A stretch of 64,000 bases of DNA from Corydoras sp. C115 (lineage: Eukaryota; Chordata; Actinopteri; Siluriformes; Callichthyidae). The translations under genes and the position numbers were made by a program. Each line of letters opens with the position of its first letter. Positions within the stretch are counted from its first letter, which is position 1. The DNA is taken from contig JAFMOC010000264.1 in NCBI GenBank assembly GCA_019802505.1, positions 495,001 to 559,000 of the forward strand. The letters are read 5' to 3'. Positions 31,740 to 43,401 of this stretch are shown here, in pieces. Under the pieces are notes generated by a model. That model made no database searches. It was not told the origin of the DNA and saw only the letters and a list, made by a program, of their open reading frames with translations.

Positions 31740-32243
31740 TGTACTCATATTACGTAACATAAAAGTGCCGGGATAGGCCGATTACTGCCAGAGTAGAGCA
31801 TTTGGAGGTGGAGAGAGTTTGGAATCGTTCCTGTAAATGGAGGGAATTTGTTGAGGGTTGGAGGTGCTCTCCTGTCAGTGTCTCGTTTAGAACGTAAATG
31901 GATTCGAATAACACATTTATTTTTGTGTGGAAATTGTATTTATAGAATGTCGTTTCAGAGCAAAAATAAACGCAACAAAAGCGAGCCTTTAATATCGGTT
32001 ACGCCAACGTATATTTACATCAACGAAACGCATACATTTTAGTAGCACATTGACAGCAATGCGATTATCACGTCGTTAAATAAAACATAGTTTATTAGAA
32101 TCAGGGCATTTTTTTTTCGTAGCAAATGCACAACCTTTACAACGATTAAAAGCAATATGATTTCATATGTAACGGCTCAATTTTGCATTTGTTAAATCGA
32201 CTCTTTTGCCGAGATTTTGTTGTTGATGCGTCGATGCAAAATT

Positions 32244-32245
<2 letters not shown>
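31740..32245. other. Unique AT-rich spacer
   Basis: Nothing recognised; no supported open frame. Confidence 0.5.

Positions 32246-32327
<82 letters not shown>
32246..32327. repeat. (TA)n microsatellite
   Basis: About 40 pure TA units. Confidence 0.97.
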
Positions 32328-32328
<1 letters not shown>

Positions 32329-32336
32329 CTTTATAA

Positions 32337-32362
32337 TATAATCATAGCAAAAATTATGTATA

Positions 32363-32437
<75 letters not shown>

Positions 32438-32450
32438 TGCTGTGATTATA
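32337..32450. repeat. (TA)n with 21 bp inverted arms
   Basis: Arms at 32337-32357 and 32430-32450 (core ATAGCAAAAATTAT against its complement) match at 20 of 21 positions around a TA core. Confidence 0.92.
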
Positions 32451-32479
32451 ATTATTATTATTATCATCACTAATTCTAG

Positions 32480-32535
<56 letters not shown>

Positions 32536-32550
32536 GTACATGTTATTATT

Positions 32551-32598
<48 letters not shown>

Positions 32599-32601
32599 GT
32601 A
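32451..32601. repeat. (ATT)n, (AAT)n and (ATT)n runs
   Basis: AAT units at about 32480-32534 and ATT units at 32541-32598 lie in inverted orientation, a further potential hairpin. Confidence 0.95.
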
Positions 32602-34385
32602 CCATTACATTATTAGTATCATGTTAATTATTATTGTTAATTTATTAGTGAATTTATTTATTAGTATATTTGAGGTTCGATATTTTTTTAATGTATTATT
32701 ATTATTATTATTATCGAAATAATAGCTGGTTTAAAATGTTCTTTTCCCCTGTTATTATTTTAGCTAACAGAAGCCAGTGCTTTGCCGTTATCAACATTTA
32801 ATGAACACATTTTCAAATATAGTTTTATATTTGTATCGACTGGATGAACAAAAGCGTATTATAGAGCTTTTTCCTTTATTGCTACTAAATAGAGTGACTT
32901 TATTAAAAGCGGTCGTGTTCCCCGCCTTGTGAACGCAGTAATTGATTTACACTAGTTCCTATTATGGCCACTAGGTCGTGCTGTTTCTCAGAAAAGCAAA
33001 GCTACAATGCCGTATTATAGCCTTCAAACTGGGACTCATCTTTGTTGCGATAATTCCACAATCTGATAAAATAATCTTCAAATTGATTTTTAATATAACG
33101 ATGATCCACGTTTGCGATATAATCTGGTCAAATCGACACTAAATACACTAATTTGCATACCGTATTGCTTTGTAATTGCTTTGCTTTAGAGGCCTACACA
33201 TATTAACTGCACATCTGCTAATCTTTAGTTTTAGTTTTTTCTTGTTTATTTTTTAGTTTTTAATTTATTTTATTGTTGAAACTGCATATACTAACGTGTT
33301 AACTGCTATTAACTTTTTTCTATCGGAAATGCAGTCAGCTTGTTTAGGTAAAACCGTGTATTTTGTTCTCTATGTTCTCTATATGTTTGAAATACATTCT
33401 TGTACTACAAATAACAGGTGCGAATTGAGCCGCACATTTATAAATAAAAATAAATAACAGATTTCCTACAAAAAAATCAAATTAGTTCTAGTATCTCATT
33501 TTATGCAACACTGAATAGCGAAACTATATATTAATATAATTTAAGTAGCTATATAATAAGTATATTAGAGTTGTTAGGTTAAAAGGAATGATTTGATAAT
33601 TAATGAAATAAAAAAATAAAAAGGTTTGGTTTTTAAACAAAATGTCTTTTTGACAGCAATGTCTTAATGCCTAGAGGTATTTACGTACTGTCCTTTAATA
33701 TTTAAAATCTAATAAAGTCTTGCTGGTGGATCTATTTTGCTATTTGGAAATTTGCTTTGATGAGGCTTTTCAAAGCATCCATCATTTTAACTCCAAGATT
33801 AAAGGATGGAAGTGTGTGTAGTTTAGACAGGCCGAAAAATCCTCTACAAATGAGATGGAAGTAAACACATCGCGTTTCGGGTTTCTCCAAACCTCCCAAA
33901 AATGCTCTATATTATTTTTGTAGCCGCCCAAAATCGATAGGCAGGGACACACGTGACCTCAGCCCCAAATTCGAAGCGATCGGACAGTGTTAAGTCTTTC
34001 TACGTCAGTGTTTTGGGTTTTGCTTTAAAGCTGGAACATAAACACTTTCGTATGGAGTATTGTTTTATAGATAGGAATTGCATTCTAAAAAATCACGTGT
34101 TTTAAATTTGACTCCTAAAAAAAAAACTCTAGGTTCATAATGTAATATAAAGTATATAAAAATATATAAAATAATGCAGATAGAGACTAAACCAGGCAAC
34201 AGCTGGGTCTTCCAGCTGTTTGATGAAACTCAGGCCTATTTCACATCCACATTTGTTCATACTCAACCAGAGGTGTTGTTCCCACCATGCTGTAAACCTC
34301 TGTGTAATTATTCTCACGCTTCATAAAAACCTTACACAAGAAATGTGATATTTTCTTTAAAAAAATGCGAATTCATGAAAATTAA
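32602..34385. other. AT-rich unique DNA, no gene seen
   Basis: About 1.8 kb with no SINE. A short complex part at 33720-34060 may be conserved non-coding DNA. GCCACTAGGTCGTGC at 32967-32981 is a weak CTCF-like match. Confidence 0.4.
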
Positions 34386-34386
34386 C

Positions 34387-34422
<36 letters not shown>

Positions 34423-34445
34423 GTAGTAGTAGTAGTAGTAGTATT
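34386..34445. repeat. (ATT)n(AGT)n microsatellite
   Basis: About 12 ATT units, then about 8 AGT units. Confidence 0.95.
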
Positions 34446-34523
34446 AAATTGTCACAAATATCGTTATACTTTAATTCTGGGCTACGTCACACCCAAACCC
34501 CAAAAAAGTAAACTAAAAGTGAC

Positions 34524-34566
34524 GTATTATTATTATTATTATTATTATCATTATTATTATTATTAA
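34524..34566. repeat. (ATT)n microsatellite
   Basis: Two runs split by one ATC triplet. Confidence 0.94.
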
Positions 34567-34779
34567 TTTATTTATTTATTTTGTGAAATTGGCAACATGA
34601 CAAGGAAAAAAATCAATGACACTAAAAACTCTAATTATAAAGATTATTATAATAATTTGTAAATTAATTGAAGCAGAATTACAAAAACGAATTAAAAGAG
34701 ATAGAGAGTACAGAACAAAGAACAATCATATAATTTTAATATTGCCACCCACTATACTTTATGTATATAAATGCTTACT

Positions 34780-34780
34780 C

Positions 34781-34823
<43 letters not shown>

Positions 34824-34831
34824 ATACTTTA

Positions 34832-34876
<45 letters not shown>
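34780..34876. repeat. (AAT)n microsatellite, two runs
   Basis: Runs at 34780-34820 and 34834-34876, separated by GAATACTTTAAA. Confidence 0.95.
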
Positions 34877-34877
<1 letters not shown>

Positions 34878-35071
34878 TATACTTTATATAATAATTTATG
34901 AATTTAAGGATGAATTTGAAGAATGAATAAGTGTTTGTTCCTTGTTATATTAAAACTGTCACACTGAACACGTCACATCTGTAGCATCTGTACCATAATT
35001 ACTATTTTGTAAATGAAAGAATGAGGATCGGATACGTAAAATTCTCTCAAATGGAACTAAATATATTGCAG

Positions 35072-35309
<238 letters not shown>

Positions 35310-35785
35310 TCTAAATTCATTAAAGAGTTCTTCTTAAATGATGCAGGAGCACCTGATCTGGGGAAAGCGATTAACTGTAAAATAAACTGTCCGTGCATCA
35401 GTTTGCTGAGGCTGATTAACAGTGTAGACGGTTCGGATCTCGTGTGTTATTATGGGATACGGTAGTGAGGGATGACTTGGGAGAACCCGTTAGAACAGAG
35501 TCCGCTAATTCTGCCTTCGAGCGAAATCCCAGTTGCAAAGCTTTGTGCAATAATCGAGCCCATCTGGAAGGTTTTTTGGGGTGAAACGAAAAGAGCCTGG
35601 GTTTTATAAAGCGAGCACTTTAAAGAAGCCAAACACGACTGCTTACAGCATCTGAGCTTTTATGGCAACAGAAGGTTTTCGGGTGTCGGCGGCAGGTGCG
35701 AAACCAGAGGCAAGAACACAACGATGACGTGCAACGATCAAGCAAATGCCGAGATTCCATTATCACAGGCATTATCACAACGACA
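35310..35785. other. Unique complex spacer
   Basis: About 480 bp of balanced, non-repetitive DNA. Candidate conserved element by texture only. Confidence 0.35.
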
Positions 35786-35786
35786 T

Positions 35787-36108
35787 AGTGCTTAGCATGT
35801 TCTCCTCTCAGCGCTGGGGATTCCAGGTTCGAATCCTAATCTGGGTGGAGTTTACATCTTCTCCCCGTGTCTGCCGGGGATTCCTCCGGGTTCTCCGGTT
35901 TCCTCCCACAGTCCAAAAACATGGATCAAGGTCAATTGAGTTCTCCAAATTGCCCCATATAGAGTGTGTATGTTTTAGATTGATAGATTGGTGCCCTGTC
36001 CTGGGTGTATCTGCCCAGCGCCCGAAACGTTCTCCCTTGGATGGGCATGGGGAACCCCCCCCTCCACAACCCTAGTTATAAAGCGGAAGATAATGGATGG
36101 ATGGATAG
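35787..36108 (+). mobile_element. V-SINE-like copy, near full length
   Basis: Starts AGTGCTTAGCATG. Part of the tGTGTGAGTGAGTG region is replaced, and the 3' block reads CCACAACCCTAGTTATAAAG, a diverged version. Confidence 0.9.
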
Positions 36109-36197
36109 ATCACAAAAACACGTTTAGAGAACGCAACACTCCAACAGTAACAGTAACTCTGATTTATTTATTTTTAAGAGTTTGCACACAATTATCT

Positions 36198-36548
36198 TCC
36201 ATCCATCCATTATCTTCCACTTTATCCTCTATTAGGGTCGTGGGGGGGGGGGGTTCCCCATGCCCATCCAGGGGAGAACGTTCTGGGCGATGGGCAGATA
36301 CACCCAGGACAGGGCGCCAATCTATCGCTGGGTACACTCACTCACACAGACACACTCTATATGGGGCAATTTGGAGAATTCAGTTGACTTTGAGCCAAGT
36401 TTTTGGACTGTGGGAGGAAACCAGAGAACCCGAAGGAAACCCGCGCGGACACGGGGAGAACATGGAAACTCCATCCAGATTGGGATTCGAACCGGGAATC
36501 CCTAGTGCTGAGAGGAGAACGTGCTAACCACTAAGCCACCGTGCCGCC
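36198..36548 (-). mobile_element. V-SINE-like copy, full length
   Basis: Tail CCATCCATCCATTATC to GTGCCGCCCC, including a 13-base G tract. The next fragment follows directly in the same direction. Confidence 0.93.
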
Positions 36549-36748
36549 CCTCACTCACACAAACACACTCAATTTAGAGCATTCAATTGACCTTGATCCA
36601 TATTTTTGGACGGTGGGAGGAAACCGGAGAACCCGGAGGAAACCCGCGCGGACACGGGGAGAACATGGAAACTCCACCCAGATTGGGATTTGAACCGGGA
36701 ATCCCTAGTGCTGAGAGGAGAACAGGCCAACCACTAAGCCGTGCTGCC
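36549..36748 (-). mobile_element. V-SINE-like copy, 3' truncated
   Basis: Starts TCACTCACACAAACACAC and ends GCCGTGCTGCC. It follows the previous copy head-to-tail without spacer. Confidence 0.9.
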
Positions 36749-36827
36749 GTTGTTTCAATGTGTTCAACCAATAAAAGTTTATGAAACACAGGGCACAAAA
36801 TAAAAAACCTAAAGGTATTAAACGTAT

Positions 36828-37185
36828 TGGTTTGGTAGCTCAGTGGTCAAGCTAGTGTTGGGCTATCAATCAGAAGGTTGTGGGTTCAAAAGTCCACTGA
36901 AGTTACCAATGTGGCTCCTTGAGCAAGACCCTTAACCCTCATCGTGCTCCAGGGATGCTGTGGTCCAGCCTGTGCTGTGCTGGAGGATGAGTCCCCCACT
37001 GAGTCTTGGTCCTCACAAGGTTTCTTCCTTAAAATAACAACATAACAGGGAGTTTTGTCTTGCCACTGTCGCTCCGGCTTGCTCTTTGGGGGTTTAAAGG
37101 CTTTTAACACTGTTAAGCTTCTTTGTGACAATGTGCTGTTGTAAAAAGTGCTCTATAAATAAATTACTTGACTTGACTTGACTTG
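36828..37185 (+). mobile_element. Third SINE family: tRNA-headed element with (TTGAC)n tail
   Basis: The head has an A-box-like GGTAGCTCAGTGG and a B-box-like GGGTTCAAAAGTCC. The body includes GAGCAAGACCCTTAACCC, CAAGGTTTCTTCC and TTTGTGACAATGTGC. The end is GTGCTCTATAAATAAATTAC followed by TTGAC repeats. This is a full-length tRNA-derived fish SINE distinct from the V-SINE. Confidence 0.8.
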
Positions 37186-37505
37186 TTCTGACCCCAACCG
37201 TCAAGGGGAGATATCTGTAATTTGCTTTGGTTAAAAGCTTCCGCTAAATGCACCGTTTTGTTTGACTTAGTTTGTTTAAGGGCTGTGGGGCAATTAGGTT
37301 AGTTCTATTTTATTAGCTTGTGTAGAAAATAAGAAGCATTTCAACTTCAGAGAGTAGGATGCTGACTAAGATGAAGGCCATCCTGGACAATGCCTCCCAC
37401 CCACTGTACCACACTGGTCAGACACAAGACTCATTCCACCCAAATGCCCCTACAGACCCCCGCGGGAGGTCATGCTTACCTGTGGCCATCGAATTGTATA
37501 ATCAA
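37186..37505. other. Unique spacer
   Basis: Non-repetitive, no gene seen. The right end ACTGTTTAACTCC is the target of the next SINE. Confidence 0.4.
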
Positions 37506-37518
37506 ACTGTTTAACTCC

Positions 37519-37829
37519 ATCCATCCATTATCTTCCGCTTTATCCTATATTAGGGTCGTGGGGGGGTTCCCCATGCCCATCCAGGGAGAACGTTTTGGGT
37601 GCTGGGCAGATACACACTCACTTACACAGACACACTCTATATGGGACAATTTGGAGAATTCAATTGACCTTGATCCATGTTTTTGGACTGTGGGAGGAAA
37701 CCGGAGAACCCACAGGAAACCCGCGCAGACACGGGGAGAACTTGGAAACTCCACCAAGATGGGGATTCGAACCGGGAATTCCTAGTGCTGAGAGGAGAAC
37801 ATGTTAACCACTAAGCCACCGCGCTGCCC
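37519..37829 (-). mobile_element. V-SINE-like copy with 13 bp target duplication
   Basis: ACTGTTTAACTCC at 37506-37518 and 37830-37842. It has a deletion of the CCAGGACAGG region in the 3' half. Confidence 0.94.
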
Positions 37830-38250
37830 ACTGTTTAACTCCTCACTCAATAATACGACTTTTATGTGCAATATCGTAATTATAATTAATTACGATTCAA
37901 ATGTGCAATATTATACTATTACCTGACCCACAGTGCAGATTTTTTATTTTAATTTCATATGTATAACTTTACTTATTATATATATATTATTATATTTACT
38001 GCACTTATTGTTAAAAAATAACACGACAAATGTCAACGCAGAGGGTATTAATAATCTGGCTCTGACGCCCCATCTCTTTCTATCTGCCTCCCTCTCCCCT
38101 CTCTCTCTCTCTCAATTTTCTACTTTAAATAAGCATGACAATCATTACATATGTATTGCCCAAACCTGGGGTATGAAAGAAAAGTAAAACAAAGACAAAA
38201 CTACAAAAATGAACATGATTTACAAACAATAACGATAGAAATAGTAAATT

Positions 38251-38386
38251 CATTCATTCATTCATTCATTATCTCCCGCTTTATCCTCTATTAGGGTCGC
38301 GGTGGGGTTCCCCATGCCCATCCAGGGGAGAACATCTCGGGCGCTGGGCAGATAGACCCAGGACAGGACGCCAATCCATCGCTGGG
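38251..38386 (-). mobile_element. Short-form V-SINE-like copy with perfect 15 bp TSD
   Basis: Contains only the 3' 136 bp, ending at CCATCGCTGGG. TAGAAATAGTAAATT flanks it at 38236-38250 and 38387-38401, so this short form was inserted as such rather than trimmed later. Confidence 0.95.
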
Positions 38387-38428
38387 TAGAAATAGTAAAT
38401 TAATATTAATAATAGAAGGATATTGTAG

Positions 38429-38437
38429 TGTGTGTGT

Positions 38438-38468
<31 letters not shown>
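38429..38468. repeat. (TG)n microsatellite
   Basis: GT run with one TACG interruption. Confidence 0.94.
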
Positions 38469-38649
38469 GTGGCTGACTTGGTCACTTTCTGTCCCTCACC
38501 TGGTGACAGGTGTGAGTGTACAGTGCTGCCAGTACACAGCTCTCCCTGTGTTCCCCCAGTAGGTGGGGCAGTTTTTCACTGGAGGTAAAATTGGGGATGA
38601 TGGTTGTAAATTTAGGAGGCAACCTGGACTGTCAGTGTCTCTCCCTGTC

Positions 38650-38735
38650 AGGATTCAAGATTCAAAGCAGCTTAATTGGCATGAATGTGTGTACAACATT
38701 GCCGTAACATTATAATAAAGAAAAAAAAAATATAT
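38650..38735 (-). mobile_element. LINE 3' tail fragment (minus strand)
   Basis: TTCAAGATTCAAAGCAGCTT then AATTGGCATGAATGTGTG is the complement of a common fish retroelement 3' end. A fragment only. Confidence 0.5.
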
Positions 38736-38755
38736 ATACAGTATATAGCAAAAAG

Positions 38756-39205
<450 letters not shown>

Positions 39206-39345
39206 GAATTAAGTTAAATGACGAATATGGTGAAGAATTAAGTTATATGAGATTTAAAAAAATACGAAAAATATAATATGAAATGAAAATCTTAGAAAAT
39301 GACAACGCAGATTTGTCAAATTTAGCATGTCCTTCAGAGATGAAA

Positions 39346-39378
<33 letters not shown>

Positions 39379-39387
39379 CATACACAT

Positions 39388-39442
<55 letters not shown>
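39346..39442. repeat. (CA)n(TA)n microsatellite
   Basis: About 12 CA units, mixed CATA, then about 25 TA units. Confidence 0.94.
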
Positions 39443-39445
<3 letters not shown>

Positions 39446-39550
39446 TAAATTGTTTCATATGTGTTAACCCTGTCTCATCTCTCTCTTGACTCTCTGTCAT
39501 TGTCATTTTTATACAACTTTTTATGAAACATAGCTTGACACAATATATAG

Positions 39551-39553
<3 letters not shown>

Positions 39554-39600
<47 letters not shown>

Positions 39601-39626
39601 TAAATGTATTATGTATGTATTACCCA

Positions 39627-39674
<48 letters not shown>
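39554..39674. repeat. (TA)n and (CT)n microsatellites
   Basis: TA at 39554-39597 and CT at 39630-39674, linked by GTGTAAATGTATTATGTATG. The same order (TA, GTGTAAA, TATGTATGT, ACCCACTGTCTCTC) recurs at about 39800 and 40020, so a larger block was repeated. Confidence 0.92.
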
Positions 39675-39676
<2 letters not shown>

Positions 39677-39727
39677 CATTAGTCTTCTCTCTTTCTTATA
39701 AAACTCTTGACACAAGTTTCTCAGCGA

Positions 39728-39987
<260 letters not shown>

Positions 39988-40120
39988 GATTAATATATAG
40001 TGTATATAGTGTATAAACAAATAGTGTAAAGTGTGTTATGTATGTGTTACCCACTCTGTCTCTCTCTCTCTCTCTGTGTGTGTCAGTCAGCGCGCCGTGG
40101 CCGCGGGAGAGATTGAAAGT

Positions 40121-40121
<1 letters not shown>

Positions 40122-40178
<57 letters not shown>
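40122..40178. repeat. (CA)n microsatellite in the GC-rich region
   Basis: About 28 CA units. Confidence 0.97.
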
Positions 40179-40180
<2 letters not shown>

Positions 40181-40370
40181 CCGGCAGAGAGATTTGAGCT
40201 GTGTTGGTGGAGGCTGAGCCGCGGAGCTCCGGCGGTAGGTCGGGTTGCGTTCTTCGTGCTTCTCTGTCTCGGACTCGGTCGCTCGGTACCGTGTTCCTCA
40301 CGCTCTCGCTCTGCGCGCTTTTCCAGGTGAAATTCGGCCGTCCACGGAAACTCGAACTGCTCCCCTCCCT

Positions 40371-40371
<1 letters not shown>

Positions 40372-40410
<39 letters not shown>
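40372..40410. repeat. (CT)n microsatellite in the GC-rich region
   Basis: CCCTCCCTC followed by about 16 CT units, a pyrimidine tract on the sense strand. Confidence 0.96.
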
Positions 40411-40413
<3 letters not shown>

Positions 40414-40675
40414 TCTGTGTGTCCTCGTCGTGTCTCCCGCCCCCTCGCTTTAGACTTTTGGTTCTAGTCGCCGCTCACACACAACACAGGCGAAGTGTCA
40501 AATCGCCGAAGGCACCTGATCACCAGCCGCCGAGATTACCCGAACCCGAATCCTTCCGCCGAGCCGATTTCTGCCGACGGGGACGCAGCCCGAAGCTCAG
40601 CCCTGGATTCTCTACTCGTGCTCAATGGACAGAGTCCTCTCAACGGCCAGCCCCGCTACCAACACGCCGTGAACA

Positions 40676-41340
40676 GTGAGTCCAAACTCTCTTTTAAGAC
40701 TCCCTTTTACTTTTACGCATCCTATAGTTCCAAGCGGCGTAGTGATACCCCGCGCTGTGACACCACGGGACACCTATCCCACCGATCACCTCTGCAGATG
40801 TGCCCGTTACACCTGCGCTATGTCGCTTTATAAGCTCTTAAAATACGCTTTATACCTTATTTGACATACCGACTCAATTGCAAGCTAATTGTTTCCACAC
40901 GCTGCATTAATTGGGATGGCGCAGCGACTCGATCGAACTTTAGTGCCTCAATGCACAACATAGTGATCTCTAATTCTAATAATATTCTAATAATAACGAA
41001 ATCAAGCAACTAACATAGACTAACGGCACCTTTGGACCCGGACAACTATTCCAGTTAATCTAAGTTGTAGCATTTGTGAACATTAACGCGGAGAGCTGTT
41101 ATATGAGTTACATAATGGGACTTTTTACATCTCGTCTCAATGAGGCGGAAAACTTCGTGCGCGTCTCCCACCAAAAAGAATAGCAATGGATTGCATCGGG
41201 TTATTGATTACATTTTGCTTTAAGGATTTAATTTAGTATCATTTAATTGGACCTAATTGGACTAATTAAATTATGGCAGCATTTTCCCTCTTATTTGAAT
41301 GCCCGTAAATAATATAAATTGGAGCAATATAATTATTACG

Positions 41341-41377
<37 letters not shown>

Positions 41378-42220
41378 TTACCCCTTATAATAAAAAAAAT
41401 ATATATTATTATACATATTTCCGTGAAAACACTATTTCGAGCTATTTTTTTCAAACACCGCTTACTTGTTTTTATTATAAGGTTTATTATAAGGTTTATT
41501 ATAAGGACGGTCAACGATTTTTTTATTAGTTTCTAATTAAATAGTTGGAAATTGTAGGCGTTAAATCGTAATTTTCGGGGCTGTTTTTGTTTTGATGCCT
41601 GGCTGCTGGAGGATGATTTAAACCAGTGAGTGAACATTTGACTGTGCTGTCACTGGCACAGGGATTGGCACTTAGATCCACCGCTGACCTTCTGGCCCGC
41701 AGCACAACCGCTGTATGCATTCATACAAAGAAGCCGCTGCCACTCAACTGCCCTCCAAAACCAGAGCTCTCTCGCTCACACACGCTCTCTCTCTCGTGGT
41801 GTGCGTGTAAAATAAAAAATATTCCTTTGTATATAGAATATTCTCACTCGATCAGCACTTTTCAAAGTGGAAAAAGCGCCTTTCACCAGGTGGTACAGCT
41901 TATGTGTGTAATGTTGCGAGTCCATAAGAAATACATCTAGCACTATGCAAATTCATAAAACCAAAAAGTTCTATAATACGCCGCAGCGGGCCACATGTAG
42001 ATGAGTGTTTAATATACTCAGACCATTCTTTTTAAGTGAGCTTTTTTTGGGTTTTGATTTTTCTTATTTTATATAAGTTCTGCACATGTTTTGACAGCTT
42101 CCAGTTCACGTTAGGCAATTTAACCGCTGTTAAAATACTGTTAATATTTTATAATTAAAATATAAATAATGTACGAAATATAACAACATCATCAAGATCG
42201 ATATCATCACCATTAACAAC
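40676..42220. other. Probable intron start, V-SINE-free
   Basis: Unique DNA apart from (AAT)n at 41341-41375 and three tandem TTTATTATAAGG units near 41471. 41580-41780 is complex and could be conserved. No further exon identified. Confidence 0.4.
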
Positions 42221-42226
42221 AACAAC

Positions 42227-42264
<38 letters not shown>

Positions 42265-42291
42265 TAATAATAATAATAATAATAATATGCA
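42221..42291. repeat. (AAT)n microsatellite
   Basis: Preceded by AACAACAAC; AAT units with one AAC interruption. Confidence 0.95.
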
Positions 42292-42361
42292 AAATGTGTA
42301 AATAATTTAGCTTAAATAAACCCTTTAGAGTTATATAGTTACCTGCATTGAGGCTAAAAGT

Positions 42362-42480
<119 letters not shown>

Positions 42481-43350
42481 GCGTCGAAATAAAATAATAA
42501 TTCAGATTTAATAAATAGAAAGGTAGCATTTTCCGTACCGTAGCCTAATTCCTCGTATTATACAGTTTTCTAATTCCCTTTATTTCGTTTGTATCTTTTA
42601 TAATGTCCATTTTGTAGTCTTTTCAGAGGTTTCAGTATAATTGTACTCACCTTAGAAGACGCCATACCTGCTTCTCTTAAGTTTCAAACTAAATGTATTG
42701 TTCTAAATCAAAACAATTAAATAAAAACGAGCTTCACGGTGTCTTAAACAACACGCATTCCATGCCAGCGTTCTCTAAAGACGGTTTTAAAAATGTAAAC
42801 GGAGCCAAAATGCTATATCATACAGTTTGATCGCTTTATTAGAACCATGATGTTTGGAGTAAACACGAACTTTGCAAAAAGGAGGAGAACGCGAGGGGGG
42901 GGAAAAAAAAGTCCGTGCTTTTGCTTTATGCATACGATCGATGTTTATAAAAATGCGAATTGTAAATTGGGAGAAGTCCTGAGATGAATATAATGCTTGG
43001 TATAAAGTTGCCATTAAAGCAGCCGTGGCTGAGGAACTTGCTCGGGGTCCGTGTTCTAAGCGTCCGTTATTTATTCCCATAAATAAATCTTTTGATATAA
43101 TAAGTAAATAAATATGTCTTTTAACTCTTTGGGTTCTGCCATTGAAGCCCAAATTATTTACTCTTATTTATGTGCTGTGTTTATCCCATAGAAAGATTTC
43201 TGATCAAGACGACACGATTTATAAGCTGCGATTATTATTATGTTAACGATTATTATACGACCGATTTATTAATATCTAATTAAATACTGCAAAAATGCCA
43301 TGCTTTAAATCTCAGTCTTCTGGATTAGGATTAGAGCTGGTGGATATGAA
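42481..43350. other. Unique spacer
   Basis: No repeat. A 121-residue open frame on the minus strand (42787-43152) has no recognisable domain. 42780-43180 is moderately complex. Confidence 0.4.
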
Positions 43351-43351
43351 A

Positions 43352-43352
43352 A

Positions 43353-43401
<49 letters not shown>
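43352..43401. repeat. (AAT)n microsatellite
   Basis: About 16 units. Confidence 0.96.

Larger units (their letters stand above)
40012..40675 (+). promoter_or_regulatory. Candidate promoter and first exon of an unidentified gene
   Basis: Composition shifts abruptly to GC- and CpG-rich DNA between about 40080 and 40660, the only such stretch in tens of kilobases. A TATAAA lies at 40012-40017. (CA)n at 40122-40178 and (CT)n at 40372-40410 occur within it, as in many 5' untranslated regions. A GTGAGT donor follows 40675. One frame is open up to the donor, reading SALDSLLVLNGQSPLNGQPR then YQHAVN, and ends one base into a codon. That is the phase required by the exon at 52451. Whether this part is translated or untranslated is uncertain. 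A possible small intron (GTAGGT near 40233 to TTTTCCAG near 40326) is also visible. Confidence 0.45.

Noticed and set aside
30925..31776. A 283-residue open frame
   Set aside because: It is a translation of the ATT/ACT microsatellite (poly-Ile, Thr, Leu).
36828..36905. A genuine tRNA gene
   Set aside because: A and B boxes are present, but the acceptor stem does not pair, the B box is broken by extra A residues, and a retroposon body with a TTGAC tail follows.
42787..43152. A 121-residue minus-strand open frame
   Set aside because: No recognisable domain, AT-biased codons, and no splice or promoter context. Length is possible by chance.
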